The notes beneath the pieces were generated by a model. The model did no database searches and was not told where the DNA came from. It saw nothing but the letters and a program-made list of their open reading frames with translations. Shown here in pieces: positions 25,412 through 34,600 of a stretch of 62,869 nt of DNA (position 1 is the first letter of the stretch; the number at the start of each line of letters is the position of its first letter). The stretch is taken from contig JBCDDH010000010.1 of the NCBI GenBank assembly GCA_039180415.1, positions 1 through 62,869 of the forward strand, read 5' to 3'. Both the position numbers and the translations under genes were made by a program. This stretch comes from CAZIXN01 sp039180415. Lineage in GTDB: Bacteria; Planctomycetota; Phycisphaerae; Phycisphaerales; Phycisphaeraceae.

Positions 25412-25887
25412 CCGTGTTTCGCGTCCGGGGGCTGCTCGAGTCCGGCGAGCAATGTACCGGATCGACCGCCGCAGCGCGGGCGACGCTCCCCGGCTCCGCG
25501 CGGGTTGCCATCCGCACAGACCGCAGGGTTTGCCGGACCGATCGAAGCCGCACCGAGCGCGAACCTCCGCCGGGTCCCCCACGATTCGCATGCCGGCGTT
25601 GCGGCGATTCTCGGCCAATCCGATGGAGGTTGGCGCCCAGGGCTCCGGCCGAGCCGCGGTTCGACCCGCCTACTGCTCTAAGCGATGTGGAGCACAAACC
25701 TGAACTTCTACGTCGGCACGCGTTAGGGCAACCCGGTTCCCGGGGGGTCCAGTTGTAAGGCCTTACTCCGCCAAAACGATTAAAAAAAACACCGTCGCGA
25801 TTGCCTCCGCGGCCCCTGAATTCGACCACTTAGGCTCCACACCGTTTCGAGAACCCGACACGCTCACCCCTGACGAAAGTGCCGAAC
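25412..25887. other. Gene-free intergenic region, 476 bp
   Basis: This divergent region lies between coaX and a secreted-protein gene. No plausible coding frame, tRNA or known RNA was recognised. It holds an exact 12-bp palindrome GTAAGGCCTTAC (25755-25766), followed by an A-run at about 25783-25790. Its right half is locally less GC-rich and is the likely promoter region of the secreted-protein gene, but I could not place convincing -35/-10 elements. Confidence 0.6.
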
Positions 25888-26841
25888 ATGAAGTGCCATC
25901 GAACCATGCCGATCACGGCCGCCGCGACGGTAGCCGCCGCGACGCTCGGTGTCTCGACCGCGCCGGCCGCCGCTAACGATTACGCCACCTCAGCCAGCGA
26001 GGCTTCAGCCGAGCAGTACCAGTTGCGCGTCGGCGACCTGTCCAACTTCTACGTCGAAGGCCCCGCCGCGCAAGTGAGCGGACAAGACCACGACGCCGAG
26101 GGTGACGTATTCATCCGCACCGTCGTGATGCCCAACGGCGAAGAGTTCACCAAGTTCTACAAGCCCATCGCCATCCATGGCCTGTCGGTCGGCGAAGGCT
26201 CGGGCAAGAAGATCTCCGTGAACGGGGGTAAGCGCATCACCATCGGCACGCCCGGCAAGCATTTTGTCGGCAAAGAAGTCAATGACGGCGGCAACAACGG
26301 CAAGAACGCCACCGCCGCCGACTACGCGGCGTTCGCGCCGCGCGTGCTCGAGGCGATGAGCAACAACAACCTCAACCACTACTTCGACGTCGGCGGCGGC
26401 ACCCACTTCTTCGAGTTCACGCTCGAGTTCGAGCTGCCGCTCAAGGACAACGACCCCGAGCCCGACGACTTCGGCGAGCTGCTGTACTTCGAACGCGGGG
26501 CCGGCTACGGCAACTCCTGGATCACGATTCAGGCCGTCGATGAGAACGGCGCCGAGCTCGGCCCGGCCCTGGCGGTCTCCCCGTTCGAGACCGTCCAGAC
26601 CACGCCGCCCACTCAAATCACGGGCAACCGCTCGCAGTTCGTTGGTTCCGTCTCGGTAGACATCTCCCGGCTGGGCGTGAGCGAAACCCGTTTCCTCAAG
26701 GTCCGCCTGACCGACCGCAACAACGACGACGGGTATTACCGCGCCCAACACGTCCACGAAGACTTCAACCCCGACTTCAAGTTCATGGCCGTCATCACGC
26801 ACCCCGAGCACCTGACGACCATCTCGGCCCTGTACGACTAA
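25888..26841 (+). CDS. Secreted protein, function unknown
   Basis: This 317-aa exported protein has a signal peptide (about 1-26, MPITAAATVAAATLGVSTAPAAA, ending at an AxA-type site before NDYA). The mature part is acidic with beta-rich segments. It includes HFFEFTLEFELPLKDNDPEPDDFGELLYFERGAG and SVSVDISRLGVSETRFLKVRLTDRNNDDGYY, which looks like a carbohydrate-binding or surface-layer type beta sandwich. There is no PEP-CTERM tail and no lipobox, so it is probably free in the periplasm or medium. ATG 25888 is chosen over GTG 25879. A terminator follows. Confidence 0.75.
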   Translation: MKCHRTMPITAAATVAAATLGVSTAPAAANDYATSASEASAEQYQLRVGDLSNFYVEGPAAQVSGQDHDAEGDVFIRTVVMPNGEEFTKFYKPIAIHGLSVGEGSGKKISVNGGKRITIGTPGKHFVGKEVNDGGNNGKNATAADYAAFAPRVLEAMSNNNLNHYFDVGGGTHFFEFTLEFELPLKDNDPEPDDFGELLYFERGAGYGNSWITIQAVDENGAELGPALAVSPFETVQTTPPTQITGNRSQFVGSVSVDISRLGVSETRFLKVRLTDRNNDDGYYRAQHVHEDFNPDFKFMAVITHPEHLTTISALYD

Positions 26842-26867
26842 GCCCAACCGCCAACTCATATCCCCCG

Positions 26868-26897
26868 AAAACGGCGCGTCTCAAGACGCGTCGTTTT
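26868..26897 (+). terminator. Terminator between secreted-protein gene and obg
   Basis: AAAACG and CGCGTCT pair with AGACGCG and CGTTTT around a tiny loop, followed by a T-run on the plus strand. The hairpin overlaps the obg stop codon from the opposite side. Confidence 0.8.
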
Positions 26898-27918
26898 TCC
26901 ATGGCTCGACCACCCCGCGGCCGGCTTCGAGTTTATGCCAGCAGGCCTCCAACAACTCGTTGAGCCCGACGCCGGTCGCGCTGCTGACGGCCATCGGCGC
27001 GTGCCCGAGCTCGTCGGCGACGAGTTCGATCGCGGCCCGGACGTCGTCGTCGCCGCCGAGCAGGTCCGCCTTGGAAAGCACCACGACCTCGGGCTTGGCC
27101 GCCAACGCCGGCGAGTAGGCGGCGAGCTCCTCGCGGATGGCCCGGTAGTTGGCGACGGGGTCCGAGCCGTCGCCGGGGTCGGCGTCGAGCATGTGGACCA
27201 GCACGTTGGTGCGTTCGACGTGCCGGAGGAAACGGTGCCCCAACCCCGCCCCGCCTGCCGCGCCTTCGATCAGGCCGGGGATGTCGCAGATCACCAGCCG
27301 TCGGCCCGCCCCCAGGTCCGCCACGCCGGGCTGAGGGATCAGCGTGGTAAACGGATAGTCGGCGATCTTGGGCCGAGCGGCGGAGACGGCCGAGAGGAGC
27401 GTGGACTTGCCCGCGTTGGGCTTGCCCAGCAGACCGACGTCGGCGACCAGCTTGAGTTCCAGGCGCAGCGACTTCTCCTCACCGGGTTCTCCGGGCGTCG
27501 CCTCCCGCGGCGTCTGATGGACGGGCGTCTTGAAATGTTCGTTGCCAAAACCACCCCGCCCGCCCTCGCAGATCACGACCCGCTGTCCGGGCTTGGCGAG
27601 GTCCAGCAACAGCTCGTCGTTCTCATCGTCGAACACCTGCGTGCCCGGCGGGAGCATGATCTCCAGGTCCGGCGCCTTCTTGCCCCACTGCTGCTTGCCA
27701 CGGCCGGGCTCGCCGTTCTGGGCCCGCCAGTGGTGTTTCCCGGTGAAATCCAGCAGGGTCTCGACGTTCGGGTCGGCCACGAGGATCACCGACCCGCCGT
27801 CGCCGCCGTTGCCGCCGTCGGGGCCGCCCTTGGGGATGTACTTCTGGCGTCGGAACGAGACGCAGCCGTCACCGCCCTTGCCGGAGCGCACGAAGATGTG
27901 GGCGGAGTCGATGAACAT
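26881..27918 (-). CDS. obg: GTPase Obg/CgtA
   Basis: This 345-aa essential ribosome-assembly GTPase binds the 50S subunit. The N-terminal Obg fold has the glycine-rich runs (RSGKGGDGCVSFRRQKYIPKGGPDGGNGGDGGSV, GRGGFGNEHFKTPVHQTP). The G domain has GKPNAGKST, DIPGLIEGAAGGAGLGHRFLRH, and SKAD as the NKxD equivalent. Length is typical, though without the long C-terminal extension of some species. In many bacteria obg follows rplU-rpmA directly; here rpmA lies about 2.1 kb upstream on the same strand with two PEP-CTERM genes between. Confidence 0.96.
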   Translation of the reverse strand: MFIDSAHIFVRSGKGGDGCVSFRRQKYIPKGGPDGGNGGDGGSVILVADPNVETLLDFTGKHHWRAQNGEPGRGKQQWGKKAPDLEIMLPPGTQVFDDENDELLLDLAKPGQRVVICEGGRGGFGNEHFKTPVHQTPREATPGEPGEEKSLRLELKLVADVGLLGKPNAGKSTLLSAVSAARPKIADYPFTTLIPQPGVADLGAGRRLVICDIPGLIEGAAGGAGLGHRFLRHVERTNVLVHMLDADPGDGSDPVANYRAIREELAAYSPALAAKPEVVVLSKADLLGGDDDVRAAIELVADELGHAPMAVSSATGVGLNELLEACWHKLEAGRGVVEPWKNDAS

Positions 27919-27990
27919 GGCTGGCGATCATCGCGTCGCCACCGAGCCTGTCAACGCCGACCGGTGATCGGCGTCCGTCGGGAGCGCAAG

Positions 27991-28020
27991 AAAAACCCGC
28001 GGACCGTCGGTCGGCGGGTT
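27991..28020 (-). terminator. Terminator of PEP-CTERM gene
   Basis: AACCCGC (27994-28000) and GCGGGTT (28014-28020) enclose a small inner stem. On the minus strand the hairpin ends in TTTTTC, 30 nt beyond the stop of the gene at 28050. Confidence 0.7.
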
Positions 28021-28049
28021 CATCGGTCGTTGGAAGCGGTCTGATCGGA

Positions 28050-28676
28050 TCAGGCCGAGCGCCGACGCAGCACGATCAGGCCGGAGCCCAAACCGAACAA
28101 CGCCAAGGAGCCGGGCTCGGGCACGGTGATCGTGAAGCTGTTGAAGCGGTAGCCGTCGTTGGGGTTGGTCCCGAAGGTATCGACGTCGTTGGTGATGCTG
28201 ATCACGTCGCCGGACGAAAACGCAAGGCTCGTGTCGAACACGTTGGTCGTCTGCCCCGCGTTGTCGTCTTCGATCAGGGTCGTCGAGACCGAGGCGTTCG
28301 TGGTCAGGTTCGTGAACGTGACGGTGGAGGTCCCGGGGAATTGGAACCCGACGAACTGGTCGAGCGTGCCGTCGGCGTCAAAGCTGATGGTGAAATCTTC
28401 GCCATCTTCGACTTCGAGCGCGTTAGAGGCGCCGAAGCCGTCGCCGTCGATATCGATGCCGGTGCCGCTGCTCGTGGATTCGAAGGTCGACGCGGGATTG
28501 ACCGTCGCGATCGTCAGCGTGACGCCGTCCACCGTGTCGGTGCCGGATTGTTCGTTGTCGATGAACGTTCCGCCGGAACCCGTGTTGAAATCGTCAAAAA
28601 CCACCGTGAACGGCGATGCCGAGGACGCCGCGGCCACCAGGACCGAAGCGGCGGCAAACGCATATTCCTTCTTCAT
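28050..28676 (-). CDS. PEP-CTERM surface protein
   Basis: This 208-aa protein has a signal peptide (MKKEYAFAAASVLVAAASSASPF) and a Thr/Asp/Ser-rich beta domain (GFQFPGTSTVTFTNLTTNASVSTTL). The C-terminal sorting signal is VPEPGSLALFGLGSGLIVLRRRSA: the PEP motif, a hydrophobic helix and an Arg cluster. Such proteins are exported and then processed by an exosortase, with the mature form often glycosylated and released or attached to extracellular matrix. GGAGG lies 8 nt before the ATG, an excellent ribosome site. A promoter and a palindrome lie just upstream. Confidence 0.9.
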   Translation of the reverse strand: MKKEYAFAAASVLVAAASSASPFTVVFDDFNTGSGGTFIDNEQSGTDTVDGVTLTIATVNPASTFESTSSGTGIDIDGDGFGASNALEVEDGEDFTISFDADGTLDQFVGFQFPGTSTVTFTNLTTNASVSTTLIEDDNAGQTTNVFDTSLAFSSGDVISITNDVDTFGTNPNDGYRFNSFTITVPEPGSLALFGLGSGLIVLRRRSA

Positions 28677-28732
28677 CGTGACTACCTCCAAGAGAAAAGA
28701 TCCGAGTGAGCGCGTGGACCGCCAAGCGCATC

Positions 28733-28744
28733 TAAAGTACTTTA
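28733..28744 (-). promoter_or_regulatory. Operator-like perfect palindrome
   Basis: TAAAGTACTTTA is a perfect 12-bp palindrome placed at about +1 of the promoter for the PEP-CTERM gene at 28050. A dimeric repressor such as a LacI, GntR or MarR type protein bound here would block initiation. No regulator gene is adjacent. Confidence 0.4.
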
Positions 28745-28747
28745 ATA

Positions 28748-28775
28748 AATGTACCATAGGTTTTCCGCTTGTCAA
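28748..28775 (-). promoter_or_regulatory. Promoter of PEP-CTERM gene
   Basis: On the minus strand, consensus TTGACA (28770-28775) is followed after 16 nt by TACATT (28748-28753). The predicted start of transcription is about 65 nt before the ATG at 28676. It is the best sigma-70-like promoter seen in the window. Confidence 0.55.
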
Positions 28776-29091
28776 ACGTGAAGTACCGACAAGCGTGCAC
28801 GCGGGAAATCTCCCTTACGATCTTCACAATCGTTGGGTGATTTGAAGCGAGCAATCGGGCCATCTGCTCCCGAGCACTCACCAAAGAACGTTCCGCCGCT
28901 TCTACTAAGAGCGACTGCTCTTGAGAACGCCGCTGGAGCCGGCTTGGACGGCTTCCCAATTCATGGAATCAAAACCCGCGATCGCCAAAAAGCGAAGCGG
29001 GTTGGGGGCCGTTTTCGGGTTTGGATCGCCGAGCCCGTGCTGCCAGTCGCATCGGCCGGGGCACGTACATACCGCGGTCCAAGAACTCGAG

Positions 29092-29910
29092 CTACCGGAG
29101 CCCACGCTGGTGCTGGTGTGGGCGGAGTCGGCCAACAAGCGGTCCCTTTCGCGGCATCGGGGATGCGTCAAAGCGGCGGCGTAGCAACAGGCCCGCCAAG
29201 AAGCATCCCGCCGCGAGACAGCTCGGTTCAGGAATCGCGCCCGCTTCAATCCCTACCCCGGGCTGGTCTTCAAAGGCGTAGCCGAGCAAGAGAAACGATT
29301 GGGGCGCGTCAAAATTGAGCGGGTCACTAAACGAGGTCAAGGCAACCCAGGCGTAATACAACTCGCCCTCTCGGGTCAGTTGAACCGGAACGTAAGCGAC
29401 CCGGCCATCGACGACGGTGCGCGAGCTGGGCACCTCCCTGCCATCCGTGTACTGAGCGGAGGAAAACATAAACGCCCGAAATAACGCGCCTTGATTTCCA
29501 GGGGTTTCGTCAAACGTGGTCCAGATCGCCGAGGTTTCGCCATCCGTCGGTCCATCGATCAAATCGCCTTCGGCGTAGACACGTGGAGCGGGAACGGAAA
29601 ACCCACCACCCGGCACATCGATGATGGCGATGGGGTTGCTCCACTCGATCCGAGTGTGTGCTTCGGTCTCGATCCCGTTGTGGTAGACCCGCGAAAGATC
29701 GCTTTGTGGGCCGAAGTCCGTCGCTGCCTGCCTGCGAAAAGTCAGGTCGATGACGCCATCATTATCGATATCGAGGGTTTGACCGTCGACGATATCGATC
29801 GGTTCGTCGAAAAACTGCCCCACCACCGCCGCTTCGACCGGGCCGGCCCAAACCCCAATGACACAAGCGCAGCAGACCGCAATCAATGGCTCGAACGGAC
29901 ACCGGATCAT
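29092..29910 (-). CDS. PEP-CTERM protein with extended tail
   Basis: This 272-aa exported protein starts at ATG 29910, where AAGGAG lies 8 nt upstream, a strong ribosome site. The signal segment is PLIAVCCACVIGVWAGPVEAA. The body is beta-rich with an Asp-rich motif DIDNDGVIDLTF near residue 45, which looks like a calcium loop. The sorting signal AIPEPSCLAAGCFLAGLLLRRR is followed by about 26 further residues (FDASPMPRKGPLVG.., basic and low in hydrophobicity). Normally such proteins end within a few residues of the Arg cluster. The tail may reflect a lost stop codon or frameshift. Function unknown. Confidence 0.8.
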   Translation of the reverse strand: MIRCPFEPLIAVCCACVIGVWAGPVEAAVVGQFFDEPIDIVDGQTLDIDNDGVIDLTFRRQAATDFGPQSDLSRVYHNGIETEAHTRIEWSNPIAIIDVPGGGFSVPAPRVYAEGDLIDGPTDGETSAIWTTFDETPGNQGALFRAFMFSSAQYTDGREVPSSRTVVDGRVAYVPVQLTREGELYYAWVALTSFSDPLNFDAPQSFLLLGYAFEDQPGVGIEAGAIPEPSCLAAGCFLAGLLLRRRFDASPMPRKGPLVGRLRPHQHQRGLR

Positions 29911-30003
29911 GGAATCACTCCTTGTTGAGGGGCAGCGTGAGAACCAGTTTTCCCACGACAATCCCTAGATTACCGTCGAATCGAGCTTTACCAAGGCCGC
30001 ACT

Positions 30004-30031
30004 AAAAAACCGCGAGCGGTCGCTCGCGGTT
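30004..30031 (-). terminator. rpmA terminator
   Basis: AACCGCGAGCG (30008-30018) pairs with CGCTCGCGGTT (30021-30031). On the minus strand a run of U follows (A-run at 30004-30009). It lies 32 nt beyond the rpmA stop, so rpmA is not read through into the PEP-CTERM genes or obg. Confidence 0.85.
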
Positions 30032-30062
30032 GCAGGAGGTGCGAAAATGTGACGCCGAAGCG

Positions 30063-30305
30063 TCAGGCGCTCTGCCGCACGTGCACGCGGCGTCCCTGGA
30101 ATTCGACCCTGCCGGGCAGCAGGGCAAAGAGTGTGTCGTCCTTGCCCAAGCCCACGTTGAAACCGGGCTTAAACTTCGTGCCGCACTGGCGAACGATGAT
30201 GGAGCCTGCCTTGGCTTCTTGCCCGCCATAGAGCTTGATGCCGCGGTACTGAGCGTTGGAGTCGCGGCCGTTCTTGGTGGAGCCTTGGCCTTTCTTGTGT
30301 GCCAT
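30063..30305 (-). CDS. rpmA: Ribosomal protein L27
   Basis: This 80-aa protein of the 50S subunit near the peptidyl-transferase centre begins MAHKKGQGSTKNGRDSNAQYRGIKLYGGQ, the highly conserved L27 N-terminus. It continues with AGSIIVRQCGTKFKPGFNVGLGKDDTLFAL. There is no N-terminal cleavage extension of the Firmicute type. The usual partner rplU (L21) is not immediately upstream, where an epimerase gene lies instead. A strong terminator follows, separating it from obg. Confidence 0.97.
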   Translation of the reverse strand: MAHKKGQGSTKNGRDSNAQYRGIKLYGGQEAKAGSIIVRQCGTKFKPGFNVGLGKDDTLFALLPGRVEFQGRRVHVRQSA

Positions 30306-30487
30306 GATCGTGCCTTTCGGAACCCTTCAAATCGGGAGTATCGGGGAAACAAACGGGCAAGCCGGGCCGGAAGTCGTGCTGAATGTGGCCGGCTCGCCGC
30401 GTCGGGCGGAAAAACGTACCACATCCGGGAGCCTTGGCCAAGCCTGAAAAGCAATCCGGGCTTCTCGGACGGCGATATCCACGGTTT

Positions 30488-31396
30488 TTAGGCCGGAGCA
30501 GCGGCGGGGAAGGGCGCCCGGTGCTCGCGGAGATCGGTCGGGCGCCACCCGTAGGCGTCGGTGATCGGGCTGTTGTCCACAAGCGTGAACCGGCCGGCGA
30601 GGCTCCCACGCACGGGCAGGTCGGCGAAGAACCGCTCGACGATCCGCTCGGCCGGCCAGTCGATCTGCGAATCGTCAGAAGCAGGCAACAGGCAGTCGTA
30701 CCCGGGCCCAGCGTGCCGGAGAACGCCGCGGACCAACGGCCCGAGTTCGGCCACGTCCAGCCAGGCGAAGCCTTCGTCCACGTAATTGTGCTTCCGCCAA
30801 CGCATCTGCCGGGCGTCATCGAGGTCGATGGGGTTGGGCATCCGCGGCCCGGAGCAGGTGAAGGGTAGCCGAAGCGACACCGCTGACAGCTCGGGGTTCT
30901 GCCGGGTGAGCATCCTGAGCAGGTCTTCTCCGGCGAGCTTGCTCAAGGCGTACAGGTTGGCCGGGTTGGCGGGGGTTTTTCCGGTGATCGGTAGCTCGGG
31001 GAGGCACGAGGGGCGTCTCGAAGCGTCGCCGATCGTGCGGTTACCGGCGATCACCTGTACCGAACTGGCAAACAGGATGCGTTGGACGCCCACCTCGGCG
31101 GCGGCGAGGAACGCGTTCTGGTTCATCTGCACGTTGTCGCGATAGACCTGTGGCGGCGGCGCAGCGTAGACGTTAGGCAGATTTCCGAAGTGAATCAGCG
31201 CGTCGGCGCTCTGTAAAACTGGGTAGATCGATACGGGGTCCAGTAAATCGATCACCCGATGCTCGACGCCGGCGATTTTCGCCAGCGCCGGGTCGAAGCG
31301 CCGGTCCAAGGCCAGGACGTCCCCGCCAGATTCGGCGAGGGTACCGCAGAGTTTCTGCCCGATCTGGCCGGCGGCACCCGTGAGGACGATTCGCAT
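30488..31396 (-). CDS. NAD-dependent epimerase/dehydratase family protein
   Basis: This 302-aa extended-SDR enzyme has a Rossmann nucleotide loop TGAAGQIG (residues 6-13), Asp for NAD ribose near ALDRRFD, SSVQV, and the catalytic YALSK (YxxxK). It resembles the uronate dehydrogenase / UDP-sugar epimerase branch, and a uronic-acid or sugar-nucleotide substrate is likely but cannot be fixed. The start ATG 31396 places the Rossmann loop correctly. It is on the same strand as rpmA with a 182-nt gap, probably a separate unit. Confidence 0.85.
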   Translation of the reverse strand: MRIVLTGAAGQIGQKLCGTLAESGGDVLALDRRFDPALAKIAGVEHRVIDLLDPVSIYPVLQSADALIHFGNLPNVYAAPPPQVYRDNVQMNQNAFLAAAEVGVQRILFASSVQVIAGNRTIGDASRRPSCLPELPITGKTPANPANLYALSKLAGEDLLRMLTRQNPELSAVSLRLPFTCSGPRMPNPIDLDDARQMRWRKHNYVDEGFAWLDVAELGPLVRGVLRHAGPGYDCLLPASDDSQIDWPAERIVERFFADLPVRGSLAGRFTLVDNSPITDAYGWRPTDLREHRAPFPAAAPA

Positions 31397-31492
31397 GGCC
31401 GGAGTGTAGAACCGGCCGCTAGCCACCGACCAGGGCCGCGTCGCGCCGGAATGAACAAATCATCCGAATGCAACACCCGCGCGTCACAACGC

Positions 31493-31521
31493 TTGCGACC
31501 CCGGGGGGGTCACGGTAGTCT
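31493..31521 (+). promoter_or_regulatory. Candidate promoter of the secretin gene
   Basis: TTGCGA (31493-31498) and TAGTCT (31516-31521) have an ideal 17-nt spacer. They lie about 140 nt before the proposed TTG start. Each hexamer is only a partial match. Confidence 0.35.
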
Positions 31522-31661
31522 GAGTCATTGATTTGGCACCCGCCCCCGGTGAACGTGGTTTTTCCGCAGATTCACCGTTGCCTAAAGCTCGGCTTGAGTA
31601 TCGACCGAGCGTTTCGCCCCCCGCCAATTTCGTGCCCGAACCGATTATCGGAGGCTTCGTC

Positions 31662-34600
31662 TTGTTGAACCGTCCTGCATTTGCGGTCGCCCTCACGTTC
31701 TGCGTCGGCGTTGGAATGATTTCGCTTCCCGCCCCGGCTTCGGCCCAGGCTTCGGAAGAACTCTCGGCCACCGAGCTTTATGCCAACGGTTTGGCGGATC
31801 TTGAGGCCGGCATGATCGACGCGGCCCGTGAGCAGCTCTACCGCGTGGACCCGATGCAGCTGCCCCGGGATCAACGGGTCCGCCTCTACGAAGCACTCCG
31901 CAAACTCGACGCCGCGGCGGCCGGCGATGCCGCCCCGATCGCTGAGGAAACCGCCACACCGGTCGCCGTGGACACCCCCGCCGCGACCGACCCGGTTGAA
32001 GCGGCTGAAGAGGCGGAGCCCCAGGAAGCCCCGGCGGTGGAAGTGGACCCCGCACTGGTCGCCGCGCAGGACGCCGAGCGTCGCCGTCAGCTCGACGCCA
32101 ACACCACGCAAGCCAAACGTCTGCTCGACGAGGCCTCGAACCAACTCGCCGATGGCGACATCGACCTGGCCGAAGCTTCGCTGCAGGCGGCGCGCGACCT
32201 CCAGTCGCAGGGGGCAAAACTCGGCTGGTTCGATCAACAACGCCTCCAGAGCCAGCTCGACGTGATCGCCGACCACCGGACGAAGATGGCCGCCGCCCAA
32301 GCGGAGAAGGCCGAAGCCGCCGCCGCCCAGGCCGAAGCCGCGAAGGAGCAAGCCCGACTCGCACTCGAAGCCGCCGCTTCGGAGTCCTCCGTGACCACCG
32401 CCACCGCCGCCCCTTCGCCGGACCTGCTGGTTGCGGCCCGCAAGGCGTTGGCCCAGGACCGCATGACCGAAGCCGCGGAAGCCGAGCGTCTGGGTTACCA
32501 CGAGCTGGCCATCAGCCTCTACAACGACGCGTCCCAACTCGACCCCGACAACGCGAACATCCAGGCCAGCCTCGAGTCCGCACGCGACACCGCCCAGGCC
32601 GCCGAGTTGCCGCCCCTGGAAGCCCAGCGTCAACTCGACAGCTTGCAACTCCAGGCCGCCAACGACGCCTACGACGCGGCCATCAATCAAGCCCGCGCCG
32701 CCCTGGCCGGCAACCGCTTCAACGAGGCGTCTGACGCGGTCACCAACGCCAAGATCACGCTGGACCGCAACGCCCGGCTGTACGCCACCACCGCTTACAA
32801 CCAGCGTCGCTCGGCCGCGACCGACCTGATGGTCGAAATCCAACGCCAGGAAGAAGCCGCCATCCGCGCGAATCAACTCGCCGACGCCGACCGGCAGAAA
32901 GAGGTCGAGCGTGTCGCCCAACGAGAAGCCACCAAGCAGCAGCGCCAGCGGACCAACGACCTGCTTAAACAGGCCCGCGACCTGCAACGGCAGATGCGGT
33001 TCGAAGAAGCTCTCGACCTGATTAACCAGGCGTTGTTTATTGATCCCCAGAACATCGCCGCCCAACTCCTGCAAGACACGTTCGAGGACATGATCATCCT
33101 CCGCGATCAGCGCGACTTCACCCGCCAGCGCGACGTCATGATCTCTCGGCAGCGTGCCCTCAACCTCGAAGCCACGATCCCTTACGACGACCTGCTGGTC
33201 TACCCGTCCGATTGGCCGCAACTCACACAGCGGCGGCTCGAAGCCCTCGACGAATCCGGCGGTGAATCCCGCATCAACCGCGAAGCCGCCCAAAAACTCG
33301 AGCAAGTCGTGCCCGTGCAGTTCGAGGCCAACCCGCTCCAAGCGGTCATCGGCTTCCTCCGCACCACGACCGGCGTGAACATCTTCGTCAACTGGCCGGC
33401 GTTGAACGTCGAAGGCATCGAAGAAGACATGCCCATCACGCTCGAATTGGCTGACGTGCCCGCCCGCGTCGCCCTCGAAAAGGTCTTGCAGCTCGCCAAC
33501 GCCGCCGGCGGTGCCGTCAGCCCCGCGACCTTCTCGATCATTGACGGCGTCGTCGAAATCAACACCCAGGCGGAGCTCAACCGCTCCACCGAAGCCCGTG
33601 TGTACGACATCCGCGACCTGCTGGTGCAAGTGCCCAACTTCACCGACGCGCCTTCGTTCGAACTCTCCGAAGCGCTATCGGGAGTCGGCGGCGGTGGCGG
33701 CGGCGGGTCGTCCATCTTCGGCGACGACGAAGAAGACGACGAAGACGAGGAAGAAGAGCGTGAAGAGCTCATCGAGCAGATCCTTCAGATCATCCGCGAT
33801 TCGGTCGGCACCCCCGAAGAGTGGGACAACCTCGAATCCACCATCCAGGAACTCAACGGCAACCTGATCATCAAGACCACCTCCGGCAACCACCGGCAGA
33901 TCGTCGGCGTGTTGGGCGATCTCCGCGAACAACGCGCCACCCAGATCAGCGTCGAAGCCCGCTTCCTCCTGGTCGATAACAACTTCCTCGAAGAGTTCGG
34001 CGTCGACCTGGACATCAGCTTTGAATCCTCGGGCAATTTCTCGCCGATTGTCGTCGAGCAGGACTCCTTCTCCCTCGGCTCGCGTGGCTCCACCGTGCTT
34101 ACCCCCGACCGGTTCCTGGGCGTCGGCGGCGGCCCGCTGCCCACCGCTTTGGACTTCGGCGTCAGCTTCATCGACGACCTCGAGGTCGATCTGCTCGTCC
34201 GGGCGACCCAGGCCAGCAACCGCGCTCTCACCTTGACCGCCCCTCGGGTGACCTTCTTCAACGGCCAACGCGCCTACGTCCTCGTCGCCACTCAGGTCGC
34301 GTTCATCTCCGACCTTGAGCCCGTCCCCGACACCGGCTCGTTCGACGTGACCGTCTCCAGCGTGAACTCCGGCGTCGTCCTCGACGTCGAAGGCACCGTC
34401 TCGGCCGATCGCCGTTACGTCACCATGACGATGCGGCCCTCGCTCGCCACCCTCCAGCTGCCCATCGAAACCCTCGAAATCACCGGTGCATCCGATGGTG
34501 GTGACGACGGCGGTACCGGCGCTATCTTCACCGGCCTTATTCAGCTGCCCGAACTGGAGGTCACCCAAGTCCGCTCCACCGTTAGCGTCCCGGACAAAGG

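Larger units (their letters stand above)
28677..29091. other. Intergenic region, 415 bp
   Basis: The left end carries the promoter and operator-like palindrome of the PEP-CTERM gene. The remainder is AT-richer than the window. A 75-codon open frame on the minus strand (28732-28959) needs a TTG start and overlaps the promoter; I do not believe it. Nothing else is recognised. Confidence 0.6.

Noticed and set aside
28732..28959. 75-codon frame upstream of the PEP-CTERM gene
   Set aside because: It needs a TTG start, has no ribosome site and overlaps the promoter; some helical pattern is visible but it is not convincing.
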